Below the pieces are notes generated by a model. The model had not been told where the DNA came from. It ran no database searches and saw only the letters and a list, made by a program, of their open reading frames with translations. From NCBI RefSeq assembly GCF_000282975.1, contig NZ_ALJC01000062.1, positions 1-64,000 of the forward strand: a DNA stretch of 64,000 bases. The letters run 5' to 3'. Shown here one piece after another: positions 28,698 to 36,202 of this stretch. This DNA comes from Pseudomonas psychrophila HA-4. GTDB taxonomy: Bacteria > Pseudomonadota > Gammaproteobacteria > Pseudomonadales > Pseudomonadaceae. How positions within the stretch are numbered: position 1 is the first letter of the stretch; the number at the start of each line of letters is the position of its first letter. Made by a program: the position numbers and the translations under genes.

Positions 28698-29413
28698 CTT
28701 TCAAGCCTGACCAAAACGACCCGAACGCGCTCGACGCGCTAGCAGGTGAATACGTGCTGGGCACTCTGAACGCTGAGCAGCGGCAAGCTGTTGAGCAGCG
28801 CATGGCACAGGACCCTATGCTGCAAGCCGCGGTCGATCGCTGGGAGGCACGTCTGGTGCCGCTTAACGATCTGGTGCCGCCACACCCTCCTTCGGCCCGG
28901 CTGTGGCCGCGTATCGAACGCAGCCTGAATGCCGCGACCTCTCCCGATAAAGCCAAAGAACAACATGGCTGGTGGAACCTGTTGCCGCTCTGGCGCGGTC
29001 TGTCAGCAGCAGGCTTGGCTGCGACAGTAGTGCTGGGCACGGTATTGCTTAGCGCCTCACCTAAGGTTTCGCCGCCGGCTTACGTTGTGGTGTTGGTAGC
29101 GCCGCAGAACCAGGCGCCAGGGTGGGTGATTCAGGCCAGCAATCGTCAGAACATTCAGCTTATTCCGCTTGGCGTTGCTCACGTCCCATCCGATAAGGCG
29201 CTGGAGTTCTGGACCAAGGCAGAAGGCTGGGATGGCCCGGTTTCTCTGGGGCTGGTCAAGCCCGGGCAAACCTTATCGGTACCGCTGGATAGCCTTCCGC
29301 CGCTTGAGCCCAATCAACTCTTTGAGCTGACCCTTGAAGGCCCCAACGGTTCGCCAATAGGCAAACCTACCGGGCCGATTCAATTTATCGGCCGCGCCGT
29401 CAAAGTGATTTGA
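28694..29413 (+). CDS. anti-sigma factor (RskA-like, membrane)
   Basis: 239 residues from ATG 28694. The N-terminal cytoplasmic part (DALAGEYVLGTLNAEQRQAV) is the RskA-type sigma-binding helix set. A single membrane helix (LSAAGLAATVVLGTVLLSA) comes next, and a periplasmic RskA domain with LGVAHVPSDKALEFWTKAEG closes the protein. It overlaps the sigma gene by four bases, the usual layout for coupling the pair. The inducing signal is unknown. Its end overlaps the convergent DedA gene by 14 bases. Confidence 0.87.
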   Translation: MTFKPDQNDPNALDALAGEYVLGTLNAEQRQAVEQRMAQDPMLQAAVDRWEARLVPLNDLVPPHPPSARLWPRIERSLNAATSPDKAKEQHGWWNLLPLWRGLSAAGLAATVVLGTVLLSASPKVSPPAYVVVLVAPQNQAPGWVIQASNRQNIQLIPLGVAHVPSDKALEFWTKAEGWDGPVSLGLVKPGQTLSVPLDSLPPLEPNQLFELTLEGPNGSPIGKPTGPIQFIGRAVKVI

Positions 29414-29987
29414 CCCCTGCCCGGCTTTTGGTCCGGTAATGACGTACCACCGCCAGCACCAGCGTCAGGGCAATCACGCACAACACAATCGGCAGCCGGT
29501 ACGGCTTGAGGTCGCCCAACACGCCTTCCAGAAACTCGCCGGCCCAATACCCGCCGCTGGCAAATAAGGTTGCCCACGTCACTGCGCCCAACAGATTGAT
29601 ACAGGTGAATTTCAAAGGCGAAACCTTGCACGCACCAATCACCATTGGCCCGACCAGACGCATACCATACAAAAAACGTACGGAAAAAATCGACACTGTC
29701 GGATGTTGATTAACCAACTGTGTCACCCGATCGATGGTGGCTTGCTGCTTGTGCAAGCGCGGCATTATGCGCGCCCCAAAGTAGCGACCAGCCCAGAACA
29801 GCAACTGATCCCCCAGCATCCCGGCCAAACTGGCATAACCAATGACGGGTAACAGCTTGAGGACATGCTGGTGTGCCGCCATGCCGCCTAAAATCAGAAT
29901 GGTTTCACCCTCTAGCAAGCAGCCAATGAATATGGCCAAGTAACCATAGGTTGCCAGCAAGTAGTTGAAGTCGATGTGTTCAAACAT
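29400..29987 (-). CDS. DedA family membrane protein
   Basis: 195 residues with the DedA/VTT pattern: IFIGCLLEGETILILGGMAA with the conserved Glu, GDQLLFWAGRYFGARIMPRL, FSVRFLYGMRLVGPMVIGA with the conserved Arg, and a late GYWAGEFL. These inner-membrane proteins are thought to flip or recycle polyisoprenyl or phospholipid carriers and support envelope integrity. It stands alone here. Confidence 0.87.
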   Translation of the reverse strand: MFEHIDFNYLLATYGYLAIFIGCLLEGETILILGGMAAHQHVLKLLPVIGYASLAGMLGDQLLFWAGRYFGARIMPRLHKQQATIDRVTQLVNQHPTVSIFSVRFLYGMRLVGPMVIGACKVSPLKFTCINLLGAVTWATLFASGGYWAGEFLEGVLGDLKPYRLPIVLCVIALTLVLAVVRHYRTKSRAGVKSL

Positions 29988-30081
29988 GTGCGCTCTGTCG
30001 CTCCCAGCAATCGAAAAGTCTTACGGCATCCTGCGGGGGCTTACTGCCGCGCACTAGAGCACGTACCCACATCGTCCACGC

Positions 30082-31128
30082 TCAATGCGTGTGACGATGA
30101 TGAATATCCGGAAAATGCGGATGGTTATGCCGAATCGGCAAATGCTGATGCGTATGACTGTGCGCAACGCCAGCGGTTTCATCCCCGACGTGCTCATGCT
30201 GATGATGCTCGTCATGCGTATGACGATGGGTGTGCTCTAGCGGCTGATGTTGATGAGTGTGGTCATGCGATTCGGTCAAGTGAAGCCATACGCCCACTAG
30301 CATGAACGCTGCGGCCAGCCAAAACAGCCACGAAACCGATTCTCCCAACACCAGAATAGAGATGGCCGCCCCCAAGAAAGGTGCAGTAGAAAAGTAGGCT
30401 CCGGTGCGAGCAGCCCCCAAGCCTCGCAGTGCCAACACAAACAGCACCAGACTGACGCCGTACCCCAAAAAGCCAATCAACAACGTAGGGGTCAACACCT
30501 GAACAGGCACCCACTGCGCCCCTAGCATCAACGCAATCGTGCAATTCACAAGCCCGGCAAACAGGCCTTTGGCGCCTGCGATATACAACGCATCAGAAGC
30601 CGATACTTTGCGCGTCAGGTTGTTGTCCACCGCCCAACAAAAGCAGGCAAACGCCACAGCAAGCGGTCCGAGTAGGGATTGCGAAACGCCTGACGATTGA
30701 CCCGACGGCCATGACAGCACAATCCCGCCCGCGATAATCGCCAACATGCCCAGTACAATCCTGCGGTCTGCGTTTTCCTTAAACACCACCCAGGCCAAGA
30801 GCGCCGTCAGCACAGGTTCAAGGTTCAACATCAACGACGCCGTGGCACCGCTGGTCTGGGTCAAGCCAAACATCAGCGCAACCGGCCCTAATATCCCGCC
30901 AAACACAATCGCCCCAACCAGCCACGGCCATTCACTGACACTCAGCCCCGAGCGCTTCCAGCCACGGTCGCGGATACAACGTGCCAGCAACAAGCCTACG
31001 CCGCTGCCCAAATACAACAACCCGGCCAGCAACACTGGAGGGACTTCTGTCCCCAATACTTTGGCCAGCGGCGTGCTGGCACCGAACAGTGCCGCCGCTG
31101 CCAAGGCATAAATCACGCTTGTATTCAT
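30082..31128 (-). CDS. EamA/DMT-type transporter with histidine-rich C-terminal tail
   Basis: 348 residues. About ten membrane helices form two EamA halves (ALFGASTPLAKVLG, FGGILGPVALMFGL, GYGVSLVLFVLALRGLGAAR, FLGAAISILVLGESVSW). From about residue 286 the protein ends in a 63-residue hydrophilic tail with 23 histidines in HTH, HXH and HH groups. His-rich tails of this kind bind Zn, Ni or Co in metal transporters, and are not usual in plain EamA exporters. Substrate is unknown, and metal involvement is inferred. MNTSV at 31128 is the likely start. The His codons show no frameshift. Confidence 0.82.
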   Translation of the reverse strand: MNTSVIYALAAAALFGASTPLAKVLGTEVPPVLLAGLLYLGSGVGLLLARCIRDRGWKRSGLSVSEWPWLVGAIVFGGILGPVALMFGLTQTSGATASLMLNLEPVLTALLAWVVFKENADRRIVLGMLAIIAGGIVLSWPSGQSSGVSQSLLGPLAVAFACFCWAVDNNLTRKVSASDALYIAGAKGLFAGLVNCTIALMLGAQWVPVQVLTPTLLIGFLGYGVSLVLFVLALRGLGAARTGAYFSTAPFLGAAISILVLGESVSWLFWLAAAFMLVGVWLHLTESHDHTHQHQPLEHTHRHTHDEHHQHEHVGDETAGVAHSHTHQHLPIRHNHPHFPDIHHRHTH

Positions 31129-31137
31129 CTCGCCCAC

Positions 31138-31567
31138 TTCTGCATCAGCCCTTCCAGCAGCCTAGCTTACTCACACGGATCTGAACGCTGGGTGACATCT
31201 GCCAGCTTTTAAAGTCGCACATAGAAAGGCTGGCGGTAGAGCACAGCAGCGCCCTGAAATAAATCAGCGGAAAAGCGTGCAAATCCACGTAGCCGAGCTT
31301 CACTTATTGGTAATGAAATGAACAACCAGCGCCAACGACAGCCTGTCGCTAACTGCCCGATCCCTCAAGAGAGGACGCATCGGAGTGTGATCCAAGGGCT
31401 ATAACTACCCGACAGATTACACCCCTATGCGTGTCACTCACTCGCATGCAATTCGTCGGGACAGCCCGACCATGTTTAAGAGCCAGCGGTGATATGGAAA
31501 CGTCCTTATGACAAACAGAGTCAACTTGGATTCACAGATGAGGACGCCGCAGTTTCAATGACTGCCA
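31138..31567. other. intergenic region without recognisable gene
   Basis: Some 430 bases lie between the start of the DMT transporter gene and the end of the Ivy gene. No reading frame with family likeness is seen. There are short inverted pieces (for instance CAACGACAGCCTGTCG) but no clear promoter, tRNA or terminator. Confidence 0.5.
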
Positions 31568-31984
31568 TTAATCTTGAGGGTTATTATCGGTCAAGGTTTT
31601 GTTCAGCAAATCCCGAATAGCGCTATCAGGCTCGCCCAATACTTGCGTGTTGAAAGAGCGACCGTCTGAAGTACGCGTTGCCAAAAGCCCCCACGCCTTT
31701 GTTTTATCCGGACTGAAAACAACGATGAATTGATTGTCGGCACAATCATGTGGCTTACACATTTGCCCCAACGTATAGGTTTCCCCGCCGAGAACCACTT
31801 CCTCCACAGGACTTGAAGTACCTTGCCCACTACGAACCCAGTCAGGAAAGGTAAACATTGCCTGGTAGGCTTCTTTATAGGGTTCTTTACTCGCAATATC
31901 GAACAGATATTGATCCGCCAATGCGTCAGATAACATAAATGCCGTTGAGGCGCCGATCAACGTTAACGCCATGAAAGCCTTCAT
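31568..31984 (-). CDS. ivy: Ivy-type inhibitor of C-type lysozyme
   Basis: 138 residues from the ATG at 31984, which has AAGGAG eight bases upstream. A signal peptide ends near DALA. The mature part has YKEAYQAMFTFPDWVRSGQG and the diagnostic disulfide loop CKPHDC, which plugs the lysozyme active site, followed by FIVVFSPDKTKAWGLL. Ivy proteins act in the periplasm against host or rival lysozymes. The next genes on this strand (DsbB-like, small membrane protein) are 285 bp away and could supply disulfide formation, but this is only inference. Confidence 0.88.
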   Translation of the reverse strand: MKAFMALTLIGASTAFMLSDALADQYLFDIASKEPYKEAYQAMFTFPDWVRSGQGTSSPVEEVVLGGETYTLGQMCKPHDCADNQFIVVFSPDKTKAWGLLATRTSDGRSFNTQVLGEPDSAIRDLLNKTLTDNNPQD

Positions 31985-32269
31985 CCACCCACTCCTTTTA
32001 ATCCCACCAAGCATAAACATCGTGCTTTAAGGTTTAGTTCTCTTCGACCATCCGACGATTATGTAAAAGCATCCCAAGGCCCAGACAGTAGGACTTTCTG
32101 TACCGATGCCTACAGTAAGAAGTATCGCCCCTGCGACGAAGACAGGCTGTTTAAGCGCGTTATCCACCCCGTAGCCCCTTTAAGAATCAATCCCATCAAG
32201 TTACAAGGGCAGCCTTGACAGCGTCAAGAACGAACTGTGCTTTGCGTCTTGGACCACTCTCTGCGGCGG

Positions 32270-32869
32270 TCAATCCAGTAACTGATAGCTGAAGGTATGG
32301 CACTGATTAAACTTGCACTGGACGCCCACGGATACAAAATTGATAAGCCCTACCGCGATGACATAGAGACTCAGCACCAGCGCAATTGTGCTGAGCACTC
32401 GGTACTGCGCAAGAGGCTTCAGCTTAGACGGTGTATTGGCACCCCAAACAATCAACTGGAGAGCAAAGGCGATGATCAGACAAACCGCAATAATCACCGA
32501 CCACACAGGCATATGCAGCCCCAGCACTGCACTCCCGACATACTCATGGCCTGGGCGAGGATAGATATCAAGCAAGGTTTGGCGCACTGATACGATCAGT
32601 AAAAACACTGAAAAAAACAGACTGATGCCCGTATTGGCGAAAGAGAATCCATGCCTAAACTGCTGGATTATTCCAAAACAGACGCCGAGCATTGCGGCAC
32701 GCTGAAGCAGGCACAATGGGCACGGCAACTCTCCACCCACATACTGCAAGGTCATAGCCGTGGTTAATATCCCTGCAATAACCGCCATCATACCGAGCAG
32801 GTAGACATAGAGTAACGGCGGCGCAGCTTCAGCCCAGAAAGCTGCGGCCTTATTGAAGTAGTTTTTCAT
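32270..32869 (-). CDS. DsbB-like disulfide bond formation protein
   Basis: 199 residues and about five hydrophobic helices. The first periplasmic loop carries the redox pair CPLC (50-53) before LQRAAMLG, as in DsbB. The usual second pair in the later periplasmic loop is absent (the loop reads YPRPGHEYVGSAVLGLHMPVW in two pieces without Cys). Instead a C-x4-C pair (185 and 190) lies in the C-terminal segment after the last helix. It is therefore a DsbB relative of the variant group that lies beside DUF5993 genes rather than the housekeeping DsbB. A small membrane protein gene lies 40 bp upstream on the same strand. Confidence 0.83.
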   Translation of the reverse strand: MKNYFNKAAAFWAEAAPPLLYVYLLGMMAVIAGILTTAMTLQYVGGELPCPLCLLQRAAMLGVCFGIIQQFRHGFSFANTGISLFFSVFLLIVSVRQTLLDIYPRPGHEYVGSAVLGLHMPVWSVIIAVCLIIAFALQLIVWGANTPSKLKPLAQYRVLSTIALVLSLYVIAVGLINFVSVGVQCKFNQCHTFSYQLLD

Positions 32870-32908
32870 TTCGAATTGCGCTCCATCGCAGACTTACTAA
32901 ACACGAGC

Positions 32909-33120
32909 TCAGGCACATGTGTGAGCCGGGTAATCATCAACGGTATGGTTCACCTGGATCCAGGGCATTCGATACCCATAGTCCGGGCTGTCGATTTCCC
33001 AAAGAAACTCTTTCACCGCCAATGCAAAAAAACAAATACCAACAACAAGGCGACTTTTCTATTGCCATACCAGCCAACACCAAGTGCCAGCGCAAGCAGA
33101 GCAAAAACGAAAAACATCAT
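32909..33120 (-). pseudogene. DUF5993-like small membrane protein, apparently frameshifted
   Basis: From the ATGATG at 33120 the frame reads MMFFVFALLALALGVGWYG and continues with a second hydrophobic stretch, then stops at 33013 after 35 residues. At a run of seven T on the coding strand (33026-33032) a change of frame would continue with ALAVKEFLWEIDSPDYGYR and end at 32909, giving about 70 residues. Both parts look like one two-helix protein with an outward tail. DUF5993 proteins have this hydrophobic start and commonly precede variant dsbB genes. GGGAG lies before the start. It may be a real pseudogene, a sequencing slip in the homopolymer, or frameshifting. Confidence 0.55.
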
Positions 33121-33376
33121 AAATAAGTCAACTCCCTTTGACCGCCCATTCAAGCCAATGGGCATTATTTCTGATAAAGGCTCGTGCTATGCATCCAAAA
33201 GCTCAAATCCAGTGAGTGCTCACCCAGGCGGCTCTCGAAAAATCAGGTTAGCCCAGCACACTTCAAAATCAAGTGATCAACGCCCCAGACGCACTGAATG
33301 TAATGGGACAAAAAGCTATTTCTCCCTCATTGAGCCTTTTAAGATGAGCGCGCCCTCCCGCCAAAAGTGTTGACGC

Positions 33377-33760
33377 TTATTTCGCCAAATCTTCTGGCTT
33401 AACCAACTTCAGGTACTGCAGACATCCGCGCTGCATGTCTTTGGAGAACTTATCGGCAACCGCCATTTTTTTCTCCTCCGTGCTTTCTATCGGATAGGTT
33501 TCGGCGTAACCGACAAGCCACACCCTGACCTTCTTTTGAGTCTCGGATGGAGGGTAAACATTGTCATAGGGATAGGACAGTGGCGTGCCTTTCTGCCTGC
33601 TCAGCATGGTCAAGGCAGCATCAGTACCACCTAACTTACAGTACTCCCACTCAGCAGTGCTGTACTCAACAGTGTCCCCGTTCATCCACCAGGACCATGC
33701 GTTAGAGCACGCAAGCAGACAGGCGCCTGCCAAAGCGATGGATATTATCTTGCTCGTCAT
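33377..33760 (-). CDS. small exported protein of unknown function
   Basis: 127 residues from the ATG at 33760, preceded by GAGGGAT. The N-terminus MTSKIISIALAGACLLACSN is a signal sequence; LLAC could be a lipobox, giving a lipoprotein, or cleavage may fall at NAWS. The mature part has three cysteines besides (WEYCKLGG, QRGCLQYL), an aromatic start WSWWMNGD and Lys-rich segments. I do not recognise a family. It lies upstream of the DUF5993-like/DsbB-like genes on the same strand, which would suit a disulfide-bearing periplasmic product. Confidence 0.6.
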   Translation of the reverse strand: MTSKIISIALAGACLLACSNAWSWWMNGDTVEYSTAEWEYCKLGGTDAALTMLSRQKGTPLSYPYDNVYPPSETQKKVRVWLVGYAETYPIESTEEKKMAVADKFSKDMQRGCLQYLKLVKPEDLAK

Positions 33761-33942
33761 CGTGTGATCCCTCACGGTAAAAAAGGCCGATGCTAACACT
33801 CCTCTGTACATCCAGCACGCACGAGACATACCCTGTTCGCTTGGAATGAAAGACTCATAAAGTCTCTGCCCATCAACCTACTCAACCAGCAATTGTGCCG
33901 CGAAGATGCGCTTATGGGTCTGGCACTGCGGAAATTTTGACA

Positions 33943-34152
33943 ATGCCAAAGAAACTAGCTGCTCAGTCAGCCCAAGCAACTGCTGCTGATATAGAACGGT
34001 CCATTCTGACCCTTAACAAAATGGCAGAACGGCTATGGGGAGATGGTAGAGAGGCGGAGGCTAAAGCCCTGCTAGATGCCCTGGACGCATTAAACAGAGC
34101 ATTGGACAGGATCCGAATTAGCGAAAGTCGCAGGGTTACCACTCTTCACTGA
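33943..34152 (+). CDS. hypothetical small protein
   Basis: 69 residues from ATG 33943, strongly helical and charged (IERSILTLNKMAERLWGDGR, EAKALLDALDALNRALDRIR). No family is recognised. A hairpin terminator follows 35 bases after the stop, and coding-like composition supports translation. The ribosome site is weak. Function unknown. Confidence 0.5.
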   Translation: MPKKLAAQSAQATAADIERSILTLNKMAERLWGDGREAEAKALLDALDALNRALDRIRISESRRVTTLH

Positions 34153-34186
34153 AGACAACTGTTTCTCTAACCGTGAACGAGACTTT

Positions 34187-34210
34187 AGCCCCTAATTCTT
34201 GGGGCTTTGC
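34187..34210 (+). terminator. probable terminator after the small protein gene
   Basis: AGCCCC (34187-34192) pairs with GGGGCT (34201-34206) around TAATTCTT, with TTGCTT behind. The short stem makes it moderate. Confidence 0.55.
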
Positions 34211-34343
34211 TTCACAGTGACGGTGTTCGTGCCGATAGAGCTGAGCACTATTTTTCTACAGCATGCAGATATCGCGAGCCGGGATTGTTGCTTATGGAAA
34301 CACAACCACTCTGCTAAGGTGACGTCCACTCAAAACAGCGGAA

Positions 34344-34679
34344 ATGATCAGAATGGACTCTTGGAAGACTCTCGCTATCGCTGTCATGGTGTTGAATAGC
34401 GCCACGGCCCTAGCCGCAGAAAACAACAATCCGTTCCAAGCCGCGCTCATGATTACCACCATAGTTCCCGCTGTCATCATCTCCGGAGTCACCGCGGCCA
34501 CCTCGAGTATTCCCGACCTTTTCAAGTCAGCCAAGGGCGACGCCCTGGCGTTCGTTGGTTCGAATGGCGAAATACGTGGCGCAGAATTTGAGCAGGCTTC
34601 TCGCTACTACAGAGCGACCTACAGTCAACCCCTTATGTCCGACCAGCAACTCGCGTTAGCGATAGCAACTTCTTTCTGA
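34344..34679 (+). CDS. DUF2388 family exported protein
   Basis: 111 residues with a signal peptide (cut near ALAA). The mature part shows the DUF2388 pattern: a Thr/Ser/Val-rich start, SGVTAATSSIPDLFKSAKGD, then ALAFVGSNGEIRGAEFEQA and a final LMSDQQLALAIATSF. These small periplasmic proteins are common in Pseudomonas, often in several copies, and have no known function. The start may be ATG 34344 or 34353. Confidence 0.77.
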   Translation: MIRMDSWKTLAIAVMVLNSATALAAENNNPFQAALMITTIVPAVIISGVTAATSSIPDLFKSAKGDALAFVGSNGEIRGAEFEQASRYYRATYSQPLMSDQQLALAIATSF

Positions 34680-34772
34680 TCAAGGTCGAAGTGCCTTTGC
34701 TTATGCAGCATGCATCCTCACTGACGAGCATTGGGAACACTTTAATAGACGCATTAAAAAAGGATTTTATGC

Positions 34773-35018
34773 ATGCCATTTTCACTGGAAGAAAGAACCG
34801 CTTTGCTCGCCGTCAAAGGTGTAGGACCTACCGTCATAACTCGACTTGAACAGATGGGTATCGAGTCACTGGATGAGCTTCGAAAATCAGATGTGGGCGA
34901 CATCTTGGCACAAGCCAGCGCGGCACTGGGTTCAACATGTTGGAAAAACAGCCCTCAAGCTCGAGCGGCCATCACTGCTGCTATCGAGCTTGCACGGGGA
35001 AAGCAATCCTTGCGGTAA
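34773..35018 (+). CDS. helix-hairpin-helix protein (Cdd1/pathogenicity-locus type)
   Basis: 81 residues. LLAVKGVGPTVITRLEQMGI is a helix-hairpin-helix motif and SLDELRKSDVGDILAQASAA the second helical pair, as in small HhH proteins annotated Cdd1 or pathogenicity locus. HhH units bind DNA without sequence choice. AAAGGA precedes ATG 34773. No partner gene is evident and the role is unknown. Confidence 0.75.
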   Translation: MPFSLEERTALLAVKGVGPTVITRLEQMGIESLDELRKSDVGDILAQASAALGSTCWKNSPQARAAITAAIELARGKQSLR

Positions 35019-35087
35019 AGGCGCCTGGAGGCGCAGAGCAATTATTTAACCTAGGGCTGAATCACTGAAGGGCATGCAGCTTGGCGT

Positions 35088-35648
35088 TTACCTTAGTAGG
35101 CATGATGCTGGGTCGTCTGACGACAGTAGGCTGTACTGGTGAAGGCTTATGAATTTGCCTGCCTTCAGTTCTACATCGCGAAGCGTTCCCTCAAGTTGAA
35201 ATCCAAATTTTCTGAGAAGTGCACAACTGGATTCGTTGTCAGGCTCAACATCTGCGTGAATGCGATGGAGCCCCATATCCTGGAAGCCGTACCGAAGGAT
35301 CGAAGGCAGGGCTTCCGTTAGCAGACCTTTGCGCCAGTGTTCAGGCATCAGCCAATAACCGATTTCTGCCTTGCGGTGTTGATTGCACCAATCATTCAAA
35401 CCACACGCGCCGATCATCAAATCGTTTTCATGCAGAGCAATTGCCCACCAGATGCCTTGCCCCTGAGAAACTATGTGCTCAAACCACGTCATCTGCTCAT
35501 CTGTAGCAGCAAGGCTGCCATATGAAACCCCGTAGTAAGCCACTACACGAGGATCCGACAGTCCCGCATAAACTGCTCCAACATCCCCCGGCCGAATTTT
35601 TCTCAGTTTGACTCTCTCTAGAGAGAACTCCGGAAATTTTTCAGACAT
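35088..35648 (-). CDS. GNAT family N-acetyltransferase (RimJ/RimL type)
   Basis: 186 residues. The acetyl-CoA site is spread over IGYWLMPEHWRKGLLTEAL (motif A Q/R-x-x-G-x) and the C-terminal HRIHADVEPDNESSCALLRK-type helix with GFQLEGTLRD. The N-terminal SLERVKLRKIRPGDVGAVYA is typical of RimJ/RimL enzymes, which acetylate the alpha-amino group of ribosomal or other proteins and sometimes small molecules. The target is unknown. Confidence 0.85.
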   Translation of the reverse strand: MSEKFPEFSLERVKLRKIRPGDVGAVYAGLSDPRVVAYYGVSYGSLAATDEQMTWFEHIVSQGQGIWWAIALHENDLMIGACGLNDWCNQHRKAEIGYWLMPEHWRKGLLTEALPSILRYGFQDMGLHRIHADVEPDNESSCALLRKFGFQLEGTLRDVELKAGKFISLHQYSLLSSDDPASCLLR

Positions 35649-35775
35649 TTTTTACGCTCTCATTTTCCTAATCCGACGCCATGCCGGTCACCCGTAATAC
35701 TCCATATCAACGCTGGTTTCCAGCACAGCGGCCACTAACGACAAGACAGAATCGAGCAAAGACAACCTGCAAGGG

Positions 35776-35880
35776 CGGGATCAATTAGGGCACACAACTG
35801 TCGAGATGACCGAGAACTCTATCTTTAAGCGGGCAAGTTAAAAATTCACGCCAACAAAGTGAACTGCGCAAAAAAAGTGG
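35776..35880 (+). repeat. left copy of a direct repeat bounding the GGDEF islet
   Basis: The first 28 bases (35776-35803, beginning CGGGATCAATTAGGGCACAC) are identical to 38197-38224 in the same orientation. The next 75 or so bases resemble those after the right copy at roughly 70 percent by eye, without gaps, including a shared AACAAAGTGAA. It may be a terminal fragment of an insertion element or an attachment-type duplication. Confidence 0.75.
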
Positions 35881-35895
35881 GTTTAGCAACGAAGC

Positions 35896-36165
35896 ATGTT
35901 AGACGTCGAAGCGTATATCCATGGAGCTCTTGAAATCCTCGACAAGAATGATGAACTCATGAATATGTCACCTGCCATCCTAATGACTAAATCCTTGCAC
36001 TCTAATTTTGCGCAATTAATAACTGGCGCCAAAACCCCGAGTCATTTCACATGGTACACACAGCTTAAAAAGCCACTAACCGATTCATTTACTACAAGAA
36101 GCAATCATTTATCCAGCATTACCTGCAACCCAAGAAAAACACCCAAAACCTCAAAACACCTATAG
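35896..36165 (+). CDS. hypothetical protein, doubtful
   Basis: 89 residues. The first 45 look protein-like (MLDVEAYIHGALEILDKNDE and a hydrophobic MSPAILMTK), while the rest is rich in Thr, Ser, Lys and Pro and could be read-through of a truncated gene. The ribosome site is weak. It lies inside the repeat-bounded islet directly after the left repeat. I do not recognise a family. Confidence 0.3.
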   Translation: MLDVEAYIHGALEILDKNDELMNMSPAILMTKSLHSNFAQLITGAKTPSHFTWYTQLKKPLTDSFTTRSNHLSSITCNPRKTPKTSKHL

Positions 36166-36202
36166 CCCTCTCCTTAAAAAGTAGAAGCACTACGAGCAGC
36201 TT

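Noticed and set aside
30082-30271. tandem DNA repeat producing the His-rich tail
   Set aside because: The His codons vary (CAT/CAC) and spacing is irregular, so it is not a simple tandem repeat; treated as a protein feature.
32876-33373. 165-codon frame on the + strand
   Set aside because: Composition is Ser/Lys/Pro-rich without structure, and the opposite strand holds the convincing DUF5993-like gene with a ribosome site.
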